Part shown: positions 47,932 to 59,500 of the stretch, piece after piece
How positions within the stretch are numbered: position 1 is the stretch's first letter
How the letters are laid out: the number at the start of each line of letters is the position of its first letter
NCBI RefSeq assembly: GCF_028816455.1
Contig: NZ_CP118246.1
Location: 1,860,001-1,924,000 of the forward strand
From: Devosia algicola
GTDB lineage: Bacteria; Pseudomonadota; Alphaproteobacteria; Rhizobiales; Devosiaceae
Direction: 5' to 3'
Length of the DNA stretch: 64,000 nucleotides
Notes under the pieces: generated by a model
Databases searched by the model: none
Told to the model about the DNA's origin: nothing
Seen by the model: only the letters and a program-made list of their open reading frames with translations
Translations under genes and position numbers: made by a program

Positions 47932-50900
47932 ATGGCACATGAATTGACCGGCTTCCCGCAACCCGTCAGCACCAGCAACGCCATTGCCAAAACCAGCGGT
48001 CGTCCCGTCGACCAGGGACTATATACTGCCGCCAACGAGCACGACGCCTGTGGCATCGGCATGATTGCCAATATCAAGAACAAGCCCAGCCACGAGGTTG
48101 TGCAAAAAGGCTTGGAAATTCTGGAAAATCTCGAACACCGCGGCGCCGTCGGTGCTGATCCGCTCATGGGTGACGGTGCAGGGATTCTAGTTCAGATTCC
48201 GCATGAATTTCTTGCCAAATCAGTTGATTTCGCGCTGCCCGCCAAGCACCATTATGGCGTCGCCATGCTATTTTATCCCAACGACACTGCCATGCGCGAC
48301 CGTTGCGCCGAGGCAATCCTTGGCTGTTTCGAGCGTGAAGGGCTCACCATTCTTGGTACGCGCGTCGTCCCCGTCGACAACACAAGCCTGCCAGTGGGCG
48401 TCACCGACACGCAGCCGATTATCGAGCAGCTTTTCCTCGCCCGTCCCGAGGGGTTAAGTCTTGACGAGTTTGAACGCAAGCTCTTGATCGTGCGCAAGGT
48501 TATATCCAATACTGTCTACGCCAGCATTCCCGAATCCAACGATGACAATGGCTTTTATGTTGTCTCCATGTCGGCTCGAACCATCGTTTACAAGGGCATG
48601 TTCCTGGCCTTCCAACTGGGCGCCTTTTACGCCGATCTGCATGACGAAGACTTCCAGAGCGCCATCGCTCTGGTACATCAGCGTTTTTCCACCAACACCT
48701 TCCCGAGTTGGCGCTTGGCTCACCCCTATCGCATGACCACCCACAATGGTGAAATCAACACCATTCGGGGCAACGTCAACTGGATGGCCGCTCGTCAAGC
48801 CTCGGTGTCCTCAAAGCTGTTCGGCGACGATATTTCCAAGCTTTGGCCTATTTCCTATGAGGGCCAATCCGACACCGCCTGCTTTGACAATGCACTGGAG
48901 TTTCTGGTGCGTGGTGGCTATTCGCTGCCCCATGCCGCCATGATGCTGATCCCCGAGGCATGGGCCGGCAATCCACTCATGGACGAGACGCGCCGCGCCT
49001 TTTATGAATATCACGCTGCCCTGATGGAGCCATGGGACGGCCCGGCGGCGATGTCCTTGAGCGATGGTCGCTATGTCGTGGCAACCCTTGACCGTAACGG
49101 GCTTCGCCCGGCGCGCTATCTGGTAACCCGCGAAGGGCACGTCGTACTGGCCTCTGAATCCGGTGTCTTGACCATTCCCGACGAGGACATTGTCGAACGC
49201 TGGCGCCTGCAGCCGGGGCGCATGCTGTTGATCGACCTTGAAGAAGGCCGCATCATTTCCGATGACGAGATCAAGCAGACGCTCGCCACCAAAAATCCCT
49301 ATGCGGAATGGCTGGCCCGTACCCAGATCGTGCTTGAAGACCTGCCCGAAGCCGAGCCCAAGGCGCCAAAAACCTCGGAGAGCCTGCTCGACCGTATGCA
49401 GGCGTTTGGCTATACGCAGGAAGATCTGAAAATCCTGATTGCGCCAATGGCCACCACCGGTCAGGAAGCCGTAGGGTCCATGGGCACGGACACGCCCATT
49501 TCCGCCCTCAGCGAAAAATCAAAGCTGCTCTATACCTACTTCAAGCAAAATTTCGCGCAGGTCACCAATCCTCCGATTGACCCGATCCGCGAAGAGTCGG
49601 TGATGAGCCTTGTGTCGTTCATTGGACCGCGGCCCAATCTGTTCGACCTTGAAGGTGTCGCCAAGCAGAAGCGCCTTGAAGTGCGTCAGCCCATTTTGAC
49701 CAATGAGGATCTCGAAAAGATCCGCGTCATTGGCGACATGGCTGACAATCAGTTCAAGACCAAGACGCTGGACATTACCTACCCTTCCACCGAGGGCGCA
49801 CCGGGTATGGAAGCTGCGATCAACGCTGTCTGCGAACTGGCGGAAACCGCTGTGCGTGGCGAATACAACATCATCATCTTGTCGGACCGTCTCGTTGCCG
49901 CAGATCGCATCGCCATTCCAGCGCTATTGGCGACCGCTGCCGTGCACCACCATTTGATCCGCAAAGGCCTGCGCACCTCGTCCGGGCTGGTCGTTGAAAC
50001 CGGTGAGGCCCGCGAAATGCACCATTTCGCCATGCTTGCGGGCTATGGCGCCGAGGCCATCAACCCCTATCTCGCCTTCGAAACGCTGGCCGCGCTCCAC
50101 GCCGAGGGCGAATATCCGCCCGAGGTCGATGCCCATGAAGTTATTCACCGCTATATCAAGTCGGTCGGCAAGGGCCTGCTCAAGGTCATGTCCAAGATGG
50201 GCATCTCGACCTATCAGTCCTATTGCGGCGCTCAGATATTCGACGCGATTGGCCTGTCGACCCCCTTCGTAAAGCGGTATTTCTTTGGCACGGCAACCAC
50301 CATTGAGGGTGTTGGTCTACCCGAAATCGCCTCTGAAACTGTCAACCGTCATAAGGGCGCTTTCGGCAATGATGCCGTGCTACGCAAGGCACTCGATGTT
50401 GGCGGTGAATATATGTACCGCATACGCGGTGAAAAGCATGCGTGGTCACCCGATGTCGTGGCCGACCTTCAGCATGCGGTGCGCTTCCACGACCAAAGTC
50501 CGGAAACGGCTCAGGAACGCTACAATAGCTTTGCCGAACGCTTGAACACGGGCGAAAACGGTTATCTGGCAATTCGCAATCTGTTCGACATCCGGCCTCT
50601 CGGTGACGCGATTGCAGTGGACGAGGTTGAACCCGCAGTCGATATTGTCCGGCGTTTCGCGACGGGCGCCATGTCGTTTGGCTCGATTTCACGCGAGGCT
50701 CACACCACTCTTGCCATGGCCATGAACCGGATTGGCGGCAAGTCCAATACCGGCGAAGGCGGGGAAGAACCAGATCGCTATAAGCCTTTGGCAGACGGCT
50801 CGTCCAATCCGCTCCGTTCGGCTATCAAGCAAATTGCATCGGGCCGCTTTGGCGTTACCACCGAATATCTGGTCAATGCCGACGCCTTGCAAATCAAGGT

Positions 50901-52649
50901 AGGCTCAGGGTGCCAAGCCCGGTGAAGGTGGACAATTGCCGGGTCACAAGGTTGACTGGATTGTCGCCAAGACCCGCCATTCAACTCCCGGCGTTGGCTT
51001 GATTTCGCCGCCACCGCACCATGATATCTATTCGATCGAGGATCTGGCGCAGCTAATCTACGATCTCAAAAATGTCAACGAGCGGGCCAATGTTTCGGTC
51101 AAGCTGGTGTCCGAAGTCGGTGTCGGCACCGTCGCGGCGGGCGTCGCCAAGGCGCGCGCCGACCACATCACCGTGTCTGGCTATGATGGAGGCACAGGCG
51201 CCTCGCCCCTGACCTCGCTCAAGCACGCGGGTGGTCCATGGGAAATTGGCCTTGCCGAAACCCACCAGACCCTGGTGCTCAACCGCTTGCGGTCGCGCGT
51301 TATCCTGCAGGTCGATGGTGGCCTCAAGACTGGTAGAGACGTATTGATTGGCGCACTGCTCGGGGCCGACGAATTCGGCTTCTCAACCGCACCATTGATC
51401 GCGGCCGGCTGCATCATGATGCGCAAATGTCACCTCAATACCTGCCCCGTTGGCGTCGCCACGCAAGACCCGGTCCTGCGCAAGCGCTTCAAGGGCACCC
51501 CCGAACATGTCATCAACTATTTCTTCTTTATCGCCGAGGAACTGCGCGGCCTGATGGCCGGGCTTGGTGCCCGCACGCTCAATGAACTGATCGGGCGATC
51601 CGACCTGCTCGACCAGCGTCGTCTGGCCGATCATTCCAAGTCTGCGGGGATTGACTTTACCAAGCTGTTCTACAAGCCCGAGCCACAAGGCGACGATACG
51701 CTCTACCATTCGGAGCCTGCAGAACCATCATCTGGAGTCGGTGCTGGATCGTCAGCTGATCGAACTGGCCCAGCCGGCGCTCGAAAACGGCACCCCCGTC
51801 CAGATCGATCTGCCGATCCGCTCGCGCGACCGTTCTGCCGGTGCCATGCTGTCGGGCGAACTGGCACGCAAATATGGTCACGAGGGTCTGCCTGACGATA
51901 CCATCGTCATCAAACTGACCGGCACCGCTGGCCAGAGCTTTGGCGCCTTTCTTGGCCAGGGCATTTCCATCGATATGGTGGGCGACGCCAATGACTATGT
52001 CGGTAAGGGACTATCTGGCGGCCGCATTGTCGTGCGCCCTGGCGACAAGGCCATCATCAAGCCCGAAGAATCGATCATTGTCGGCAACACCGTGCTTTAC
52101 GGTGCCATAGCCGGCGAATGTTACTTCCGTGGCGTTGCTGGTGAACGGTTCGCAGTGCGCAACTCTGGCGCTATCGCGGTTGTCGAAGGCACAGGCGATC
52201 ACGGATGCGAATATATGACCGGTGGTGCCGTGGTCGTCATTGGCAAGACAGGCCGCAACTTTGCTGCGGGCATGTCGGGTGGTGTCGCCTATGTGCTCGA
52301 TGAAGACGAAACCTTCCGGTCGCGCTGCAACCTCGCCATGGTCGATCTCGAACCCGTGCCCGAAGAAGAAAACCTCATGCAGAAAATCCACCATCACGGT
52401 GGGGACCTGGAGTGGCATGGCCGCGTTGATATTTCGGGCGACATGACCAAGCACGATGATGAGCGCCTGCATCAGCTCATCTCAAACCATCTGCACTATA
52501 CCGGTTCGACCCGCGCCAAATATATCCTCGACAACTGGGTCGAGATGCGTCCGAAATTCGTCAAGATCATGCCGGTCGAATATCGCCGCGCCATCCGCGA
52601 AATGGAAAAAAAGCGCGGTTCCGGTCTTGGCGCCGCGGCCGCAGAATAG
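47932..52649 (+). CDS. gltB: Glutamate synthase (NADPH) large subunit, two frame lesions
   Basis: GOGAT large subunit, 1571 residues after repair. It transfers the glutamine amide to 2-oxoglutarate. The class II amidotransferase begins after a propeptide at the catalytic cysteine in [15 protein letters not shown]. The FMN/synthase domain has [18 protein letters not shown], and the 3Fe-4S cysteines lie in [15 protein letters not shown]. The GXGXG beta-helix domain closes the protein. Lesions at 50901-50906 and 51713-51718 split the frame into three; one base less at each restores IKVAQGAK and YHSELQNHHLE. The start has AAGGA nearby. gltD follows 11 bases downstream. Confidence 0.95.
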
Positions 52650-52660
52650 GAGAGAGCAAA

Positions 52661-54089
52661 ATGGGAAAAGTAACAGGCTTTCTCGAGATCGATCGCGAAG
52701 AACCGCGCTATGAGCCGGCTTCGGATCGCGTCCGTCACTTTGGTGAATTTACTATCCCCATGTCCGAGGGGCGGATCATCGATCAGGCCGCGCGCTGCAT
52801 GGATTGCGGCGTGCCCTATTGCCACGGCGACACCGGCTGTCCGGTCAACAACCAGATTCCGGACTGGAACGATCTGGTCTATAATGGCGATTGGAAAGAG
52901 GCGACGCGCAATCTCCACTCGACCAACAATTTCCCTGAATTCACCGGCCGCATCTGCCCCGCGCCATGTGAAGAGGCTTGTACACTCAATCTCGAAGATG
53001 TTCCTGTTGCTATCAAGACGGTTGAGCAGGCCATCGCTGATCGCGCCATTCGGAGTGGCTGGATCAAGCCGCAGATCAATCCCAACAAGACCGGTAAGTC
53101 GGTCGCTATTGTCGGTTCGGGCCCCGCCGGCATGGCCGCCGCCCAGCAACTGGCCCGCGCCGGTCACGATGTGCATGTTTATGAGCGTGAACCCAAAGCG
53201 GGCGGACTGCTGCGCTATGGCATCCCCGACTTCAAGATGGAAAAAGAACACGTCGATTTCCGCATCGAGCAAATGAGCGCCGAAGGGGTCACCTTTCACT
53301 ACGGCGAAAACATTGGCGTCACCCGCCCTCTCTCGGACCTGCAGAACCGGCACGACGCCGTGCTCCTTTGCGGCGGCTCCGAGCATCCGCGCGATGTAGA
53401 CGCCGAGGGCGTTGATCTTGAAGGCGTGCACTATGCCATGCCGTTCCTCGTGCAAGCCAATCGCCGCTTCGGTGGCGAAGACATATCAGGACGGGCTCAA
53501 CTGATTGCGGCCAGCAAGCATGTTGTGGTGGTTGGTGGCGGCGACACCGCGTCGGACTGTGTTGGTACCTCCTTCCGTCAGGGGGCTATTGCCGTGACCC
53601 AGGCTCGATGTGCGTCCCCAACCGCCTCACATGGAGAACAAACTGACCAACTGGCCAAATTGGGCAGTCAAGATGCGCACCTCATCGTCACAGGCCGAAG
53701 GCGCAATTCGCGAATTCGCTGCGGGCACTATGAAGATCATTGGCAACGCCAAGGGGCAGGTGACCGGCGTTGAAGTCGCCCGCGTCGATCGCAAGCGCCA
53801 ACCCATTGAAGGCACCGAGTTTGTCATCAAGGCCGATCTGGTGCTTTTGGCCATTGGATTTGCTCACCCTGTCCATGAGGGTATGCTCGCAGAACTCGGC
53901 GCCAAGCATGACACGCGTGGTAATTTGCTTGCCGACACCTTCAGCTACAAAACCACGGTCGACAAGGTGTTTGCTGCTGGAGACATGCGCCGCGGCCAAT
54001 CGCTGGTTGTCTGGGCAATTCGCGAGGGCCGCCAGGCCGCCCGTGCTATTGATCTCGAACTGATGGGCCGCACCGACTTGCCGCGCTAA
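52661..54089 (+). CDS. gltD: Glutamate synthase (NADPH) small subunit, one frame lesion
   Basis: Electron-input subunit that passes NADPH electrons through FAD and 4Fe-4S centres to GltB; 475 residues after repair. N-terminal cysteine clusters are [20 protein letters not shown] and [12 protein letters not shown]. The FAD loop is [18 protein letters not shown] and the NADPH loop [21 protein letters not shown] at 53601-53606 breaks the frame; one base less gives [11 protein letters not shown], the family sequence. The end [20 protein letters not shown] is complete. Confidence 0.95.
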
Positions 54090-54100
54090 TCATATATATA

Positions 54101-54122
54101 TTGGGCGCCCGCGAGCGCCCAA
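54101..54122. terminator. Stem-loop between gltD and the SGNH gene
   Basis: TTGGGCGC and GCGCCCAA pair around CCGCGA, flanked on one side by ATATATATAT. It lies between two convergent genes and probably serves both. Confidence 0.7.
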
Positions 54123-54128
54123 TCGCCA

Positions 54129-55283
54129 CTAAGGCGTTGCAGCCCGGCTGATCTCGTCGGGCTCAATCCCGACGCCAAAGGAATCAACACGCCCCACAGG
54201 CGCCCCGACCAATTGCTCTATCGGAAATGGCTGAGATCGCGGCACGTCGCTGGCGGACAACAGAGTACCGGCAGGGGCTGCCGAACGGCCGAGCGGTATC
54301 ACCGCGCCCGCAACTTCAAGCAACCGCGTCTGTCCCAACCCTTGATAGGGTAGCCGCACCATCGCCCCCGCATCTGTGCCCCTCAGCGGATCCGATACCG
54401 CCACAGTCACAGCCCCACCTCGATAAAAATTCCGGATCGGTTGGTTCAGGTAAAACGCAATCTTGTCCGCACCAGCACTGGAAAAATGGATGCCATCATC
54501 CTTGCGCATCCGCGCATTCTGCCCGTTCACATCCGGTCCATAAGATGAATATTTGCCATCCTCACCCAGAAAGCGCTCGTAAATATCGAGAAATTCTGCC
54601 CCACCTGAAACGCTGGCAAGGCGCTGCAAGGCACTAATTTCTCCAATGGCGCTCGAATAGTTGGATTTTGACATCGGCGGCAGGCCCAGCCAGATTACCG
54701 GCTTGCCCGCCGCGCGCAATTGATTGAGAAATCTGGTAATGCGATCCTTATAAATCGCCGACCAGCCCTCGGTGAGCGGGCGATAGTTTTGGCCGTTCTC
54801 GCGAATGTCCTGCCGGTCGTTGATGCCAATAATGACGATTGCCAGATCAAAACTGTCGGCAGCGATCTGCTCACTCACCTCGCGGTTCCAGTCAAAAAAA
54901 TCGTCCCGGACGAATCCCGACGAGCCGACGCCCATGCCAATCACCTGTAAATTTGGGTCGTCCGCATAGCGCCGCTCCAGCGCCTTGGCCAAATCCACAG
55001 CCAGAGAATCGCCCATTACTGCCACCCGCGTGGCACTCTGGGTCTTCTCAATCGTAGGGGCGGGCACACTGACAGCAGCACTGGGCGCAGGCGCGGCCTT
55101 GCGTGTGCGCTGTTGGCGTACCGGGGGCGGTGGGGGCGGCGCTTCTTCTTCGCCAAACAACATATCAAAAAGCGTGCGTCGCTTTTCCGTCTGTGCCAAC
55201 TCAACCCGATCCTGGGCCCACGCAGGCGCCAGGTCGGTCAAAATGAAACTGGCCAGCACAGCAAAAAACAGAACTCGGAACAT
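54129..55283 (-). CDS. Secreted SGNH hydrolase (DUF459)
   Basis: A 384-residue exported protein. A signal peptide (MFRVLFFAVLASFILTDLAPAWAQ) is followed by a proline-rich spacer (APPPPPPVRQQ). The hydrolase part has the block I serine in VAVMGDSLAVDLA, the glycine in GMGVGSSGFVRDD, the asparagine in VIIGINDRQDIR and the Asp-His pair in KDDGIHFSSAG. DUF459 members may deacylate or modify envelope polysaccharides; the substrate here is unknown. The next gene on the same strand region is a lytic transglycosylase, so an envelope role fits. Confidence 0.86.
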   Translation of the reverse strand: MFRVLFFAVLASFILTDLAPAWAQDRVELAQTEKRRTLFDMLFGEEEAPPPPPPVRQQRTRKAAPAPSAAVSVPAPTIEKTQSATRVAVMGDSLAVDLAKALERRYADDPNLQVIGMGVGSSGFVRDDFFDWNREVSEQIAADSFDLAIVIIGINDRQDIRENGQNYRPLTEGWSAIYKDRITRFLNQLRAAGKPVIWLGLPPMSKSNYSSAIGEISALQRLASVSGGAEFLDIYERFLGEDGKYSSYGPDVNGQNARMRKDDGIHFSSAGADKIAFYLNQPIRNFYRGGAVTVAVSDPLRGTDAGAMVRLPYQGLGQTRLLEVAGAVIPLGRSAAPAGTLLSASDVPRSQPFPIEQLVGAPVGRVDSFGVGIEPDEISRAATP

Positions 55284-55355
55284 GGCGTCTCGGGAATAAT
55301 ACTCCGCCCAGTCTATCCCATGCCATTTGTCTTGGCCAATGTCATTGCGTCAAAG

Positions 55356-56564
55356 TTACCGGGTCGCCGCTGTTAGTTCGGTGTAGCTGGCGCGGGTGAT
55401 GAAACCATCGGCGACCTCGCCGCGCGCCGCCTGGAATTTTGCATAGGCACGTTGGCTGATCGGCCCTATCCGCCCGTCGACGGCACCCTGATAGAGGTCA
55501 AGCCTAATCAACGCCTGTTGAATTGCCTTACGCTGTGCCAGATCAGGAAATTTCGTGCCGCGCGGCCAATCGCTTATAAAGCCGCCGCTCCCCTTCAACC
55601 GATCTGCAAGGTGCGCCACCGAAAGCGCATAGCTATCGGAAAAATTGTAACCTTTTAGCGCCAAATAGTTCTGTGTCATTAAGAACTTGGGGCCGTTTTT
55701 GCCCGCCGGAACATACAAAAACACCGGCTCCGACAAATCACCGAACTGTCGTCCTTTGACCCTGCTCACCCCGCGCTCCGAATAAAATGCCACCGGTCGC
55801 AATTGCTCACGGTCCGCCAACAGATAATCGAACCCATCGGGTAACTGCACTTCAAATCCCCAGTCCTGTCCGGGCCTGTAGCCAAGCGCCAGCAGGAACC
55901 GTGCGCTGGTCGCCAATGCATCCGCCAGGGAATGGTGCAAATCCACCTTGCCATCCCCATCGCCGTCGGTGCCATAGGCGACAACGCTTGACGGATTCAC
56001 TTGCAAATGCCCAATGGCACCCGCCCAGGATCCGACCAATTGCCGGGCGTCCAAGGGTCCGCGCTGCACCAGTTGCAGTGCGGCGATCAAGTCTGCCATA
56101 TCCTCTTTCAGACGCGAGCGCCGCTGATGCACCAATGTTGCCAGTGACCGAACGACCGGACGTATCAGACTTGTGTTATCAAGCACGGCACCATAGTCGG
56201 TTTCCATACCCCATATTGCGCCCAGAATATAGGGATCGACACCATAGTGCGCGCCCACAGCGTCAAATAATTGCGAGTTTGCCGCCATTGCCGACCTACC
56301 GCGCGTAATCCGTCCCGAACTCACGCGGCGATCAATATAGTCCCACATCGGGGTAGTGAACTCTGGTTGACTGCTCACCAGGGCCGGCGTTTTCGGGTCT
56401 GGTGTCAGTCCCACCATGGCATCGCGATAGGTTGCATCACTGACGCCTGCGGCCTTTGCCGTAACCGCAAATCCGGCAATAAATGCGTCAAAACTTTCCA
56501 CGGGTTGCGCCAAGGCGGCGCCGCAGGACAACCCTAATAATGCCAACACAAATCTAATCCGCAT
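55356..56564 (-). CDS. Lytic murein transglycosylase, MltB type
   Basis: A 402-residue secreted enzyme that cleaves peptidoglycan glycan strands. A signal peptide ends at GAALAQP. The SLT_2/MltB domain has the catalytic glutamate in AIWGMETDYGAVL, with IGHLQVNPSSVVAYGTDGDGD and FLYVPAGKNGPKFLMTQNY. A PG_binding_1 domain (ALIRLDLYQGAVDGRIGP) ends the protein. The start MRIRFVLALLGL is chosen over an upstream ATG because it begins the signal peptide. Confidence 0.92.
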   Translation of the reverse strand: MRIRFVLALLGLSCGAALAQPVESFDAFIAGFAVTAKAAGVSDATYRDAMVGLTPDPKTPALVSSQPEFTTPMWDYIDRRVSSGRITRGRSAMAANSQLFDAVGAHYGVDPYILGAIWGMETDYGAVLDNTSLIRPVVRSLATLVHQRRSRLKEDMADLIAALQLVQRGPLDARQLVGSWAGAIGHLQVNPSSVVAYGTDGDGDGKVDLHHSLADALATSARFLLALGYRPGQDWGFEVQLPDGFDYLLADREQLRPVAFYSERGVSRVKGRQFGDLSEPVFLYVPAGKNGPKFLMTQNYLALKGYNFSDSYALSVAHLADRLKGSGGFISDWPRGTKFPDLAQRKAIQQALIRLDLYQGAVDGRIGPISQRAYAKFQAARGEVADGFITRASYTELTAATR

Positions 56565-56632
56565 GGTGTGGCTCCCTAAGACGCACGCCACCATCCCAGA
56601 CAAGAACCGCAATGAAAAGCGGCAAACGGCGT

Positions 56633-57685
56633 TTACGACGCTGCCCGACTCGCCTGCCCGCTGGCCTGGTCAAAGAAATGCAATGCGCTGGGGTTCAGAT
56701 AAAATGCCTGCGTCTGTCCCTCACTGAACCCGGGATGCCCGCGACACTCGACCACCAATCGTTGCTCGTTCCAACGCACATGCACGTGGCTTTCCGCCCC
56801 CACCGGTTCGATCAGTTCGATCTGACATTCTAGCCTGATGGCGTCGCTATCGGGGCTTTCGAACACAATGGTCTCGGGACGCACACCCACCAGATCGGCG
56901 CCCGTCGCCTGCCGGCTCAGAGATGATTGTACATCAGAAGGAAATGCACCCAATTCGATGAAATTCATCGGTGGCGACCCGATAAAACCGGCGACGAACA
57001 CGGTTGCAGGGCGTTCATACAGCTCAATGGGTGTTCCAACCTGCTCTATCCTGCCTGAATTCATCACCACCAAGCGGTCGGCCAGCGTCATAGCCTCCAT
57101 CTGATCATGGGTCACATAAACGCTGGTGGTCTTGAGAGCGCGCTGCAACCGCTTGATTTCAATGCGCATCTGCCCCCGCAGCTTGGCATCGAGATTGGAC
57201 AGCGGTTCATCGAACAGAAACGCCTTGGGCTGCCGCACCAGCGCCCGTCCCATTGCCACGCGCTGGCGCTGACCGCCCGACAATTGCCGCGGCTTGCGGT
57301 CGAGAAACGGGGTGATTTCAAGCATTTCAGCCGCCTCGGCCACACGCGCATCAATGACGTCGCGCGGCGTATTGCGGTTCTTGAGACCATATTCGAGATT
57401 GCCACGCACGCTCATATGCGGATAAAGCGCGTAGTTCTGAAACACCATGGCTATGTCGCGATCCGCCGGCTCGACCTTGTTGACCGGCCGCTCGCCAATC
57501 GCAATCGTACCGCCAGTCACGGTTTCGAGGCCCGCTATCATGCGCAGCAGTGTCGACTTTCCACATCCAGAGGGCCCGACAAGCACCAGTAATTCGCCAT
57601 CGGCAATGGCTAGATCAAGACCATGGATCACCTCGGCACCGCCAGGATAGGTCTTGCGCACATCGACCAGATCAATGGTTGCCAT
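56633..57685 (-). CDS. ugpC: sn-Glycerol-3-phosphate ABC importer ATP-binding protein
   Basis: ATPase of 350 residues in the MalK/UgpC subfamily. Walker A is GPSGCGKST, the signature LSGGQRQR, Walker [14 protein letters not shown], and the H-loop is [10 protein letters not shown]. The C-terminal TOBE-type regulatory domain ([18 protein letters not shown]) is present. It ends the ugpBAEC operon. The start [16 protein letters not shown] fits; longer upstream frame is not supported. MalK-type ATPases can serve several importers. Confidence 0.92.
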   Translation of the reverse strand: MATIDLVDVRKTYPGGAEVIHGLDLAIADGELLVLVGPSGCGKSTLLRMIAGLETVTGGTIAIGERPVNKVEPADRDIAMVFQNYALYPHMSVRGNLEYGLKNRNTPRDVIDARVAEAAEMLEITPFLDRKPRQLSGGQRQRVAMGRALVRQPKAFLFDEPLSNLDAKLRGQMRIEIKRLQRALKTTSVYVTHDQMEAMTLADRLVVMNSGRIEQVGTPIELYERPATVFVAGFIGSPPMNFIELGAFPSDVQSSLSRQATGADLVGVRPETIVFESPDSDAIRLECQIELIEPVGAESHVHVRWNEQRLVVECRGHPGFSEGQTQAFYLNPSALHFFDQASGQASRAAS

Positions 57686-57687
57686 GA

Positions 57688-58536
57688 TTATTTCTCCGTT
57701 TCCACTAGACCTTTGACGAAAAGGCGTTGCATCGCGATGACCACGAATACCGGCGGTATCATCGCCAGCACCACGGCAGCCATCACCAGGTTCCATTTGG
57801 GGTCTGAGTCTGCAACCGTTGCCATTCGCTTGATGCCCATGACGATGGTGTAATATTTGGGGTCAGTGGTCACCAGCAGCGGCCACAGATATTGGATCCA
57901 ACCGTAAATGAACAGGATCACCGACAAGGCCGCGATATTGGTGCGGCTCAGAGGCAAAAGGATATCTCGGAAGAACTTCAGCGGCCCGGCACCGTCGACA
58001 CGGGCTGCTTCCATCAATTCGTCCGGCACTGTCAAAAAGAACTGCCTGAACAAGAATGTAGCCGTTGCCGAGGCGATCAGCGGAATCGTCAGGCCTGCAT
58101 AAGAATTGAGCATGCCCAGATCTGCTACCACCTTGAAAGTCGGAATGATCCGGACTTCCACCGGCAACATCAGCGTGATGAAGATGACCCAGAACGCCAA
58201 GGTGCGAAGCGGAAAGCGGAAATAGACAATCGCATAAGCAGATATGATCGATATCGATATTTTACCCACCACGATGATCAATGCCATCAGCGTGGAGTTG
58301 GCCAGCATGTTGAGCAGCGGTGGTGCGCCCGAAGTGGTCATGCCCTGTGTGAGAACCTCCCCATAATTTTCCAGCAGGTGCGGACCGGGCAACAGTGGCA
58401 CGATGCCTTGCAAAAATTCAGTCGGCCCATGGGTCGAGGCAATGAATGCCAGATAGACCGGCAGCGCCACAATGATAACGCCCAAAACCAGTACGCAATG
58501 GGTCAGGACATTGAGCCAGGGGCGATTTTCAACCAT
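57688..58536 (-). CDS. ugpE: sn-Glycerol-3-phosphate ABC importer permease UgpE
   Basis: Permease of 282 residues with six helices. The EAA loop [29 protein letters not shown] lies near residue 190, as in UgpE. The block [24 protein letters not shown] after the first helix is characteristic of this subunit. It is packed two bases from ugpC and ten bases from ugpA. Confidence 0.93.
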   Translation of the reverse strand: MVENRPWLNVLTHCVLVLGVIIVALPVYLAFIASTHGPTEFLQGIVPLLPGPHLLENYGEVLTQGMTTSGAPPLLNMLANSTLMALIIVVGKISISIISAYAIVYFRFPLRTLAFWVIFITLMLPVEVRIIPTFKVVADLGMLNSYAGLTIPLIASATATFLFRQFFLTVPDELMEAARVDGAGPLKFFRDILLPLSRTNIAALSVILFIYGWIQYLWPLLVTTDPKYYTIVMGIKRMATVADSDPKWNLVMAAVVLAMIPPVFVVIAMQRLFVKGLVETEK

Positions 58537-58546
58537 ATCCGGCCTC

Positions 58547-59431
58547 CTAATATTGAACGCGACGCTCGACCCAGCGGAACTGGATAACGGTCAAAACGAT
58601 GACAATGCCCATAAGCAGCACCGATTGTGCCGAGGACGACCCGATATTCAATCCCAGAAAACCGTCGGAATACACCTTGTAAACCAGGATATTGGTCGAT
58701 TGCGCCGGTCCGCCCGAGGTTGTCGCGTCAATCGTGCCAAAGGTATCAAACATGGCGTAATTGATGTTGACGATCATCAGGAAGAATGTTGTGGGCGACA
58801 ATAGCGGAAAAATAATTGTCCAGAAGCGCTTGAACGGCCCTGCCCCATCAATAGCCGCTGCCTCCGACAGCGATTGTGGCACCGATTGCAACCCGGCCAC
58901 GAAGAACAGAAAATTGTAGGAAATCTGCTTCCAGCTCGACGCCAGCACGATCAGTGTCATGGCGTTGCCCGCATTGACGCGATGGTTCCAGTCGATGCCC
59001 GCAAAGCTCAAAAGATAAGGCAGGATGCCGATGCTCGGATTGAACATGAACCACCACAATATGCCTGCCACCACGGGCGCCACGGCGTATGGCCACACCA
59101 AAAGCGTTGTATAAATTCGCCCCGTGCGCAGCAGCCGGTTGACCGCGATCGCCAGCAGCAGCGACACCGACATCGAGATCACCGTCACCGACACTGCGAA
59201 CACTGCCGTGCGCCCGACCGAATTGAGATAGGACGGATCGGCAAACAGCTTGGTGTAATTCTGAAACCAGATGAATTGGGTTTTGAACCCGAATGGGTCT
59301 TCGCGCTCAAACGAGGATTTTACGGCCTGGCCCGCCGGCCAGATAAAAAAGATCAGCGTTATCAGCATTTGCGGGGTCAGCAGCAAATATGGCAGCACCC
59401 GATTTGGAAAGATCGTTCGTTTGGTCTGCAT
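58547..59431 (-). CDS. ugpA: sn-Glycerol-3-phosphate ABC importer permease UgpA
   Basis: Permease of 294 residues. The first helix is LPYLLLTPQMLITLIFFIWPA, and the EAA loop is SEAAAIDGAGPFKRFWTIIFPLLSP. The start MQTKRTIFPNRVLPY is preferred; upstream codons have no family similarity and would overlap the stem-loop. It forms the transport channel with UgpE and takes glycerol 3-phosphate or glycerophosphodiesters from UgpB. Confidence 0.92.
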   Translation of the reverse strand: MQTKRTIFPNRVLPYLLLTPQMLITLIFFIWPAGQAVKSSFEREDPFGFKTQFIWFQNYTKLFADPSYLNSVGRTAVFAVSVTVISMSVSLLLAIAVNRLLRTGRIYTTLLVWPYAVAPVVAGILWWFMFNPSIGILPYLLSFAGIDWNHRVNAGNAMTLIVLASSWKQISYNFLFFVAGLQSVPQSLSEAAAIDGAGPFKRFWTIIFPLLSPTTFFLMIVNINYAMFDTFGTIDATTSGGPAQSTNILVYKVYSDGFLGLNIGSSSAQSVLLMGIVIVLTVIQFRWVERRVQY

Positions 59432-59459
59432 GTACGGTCCAACGACAGCAAAAAACAGT

Positions 59460-59485
59460 GGGTCCGGGCGGTATTGCCCGGACCC
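59460..59485 (-). terminator. Stem-loop with T-run between ugpB and ugpA
   Basis: A perfect 10-bp stem GGGTCCGGGC / GCCCGGACCC with a 6-base loop. Read on the minus strand it is followed four bases later by TTTTTT, so it should act as a partial terminator after ugpB. Confidence 0.75.
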
Positions 59486-59500
59486 TGACTTGATCAAAAT

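Noticed and set aside
52496..53455. A 319-codon open frame opposite gltB-gltD
   Set aside because: It spans the end of one real gene and the start of another on the opposite strand and shows no domain; it is a shadow of gltD.
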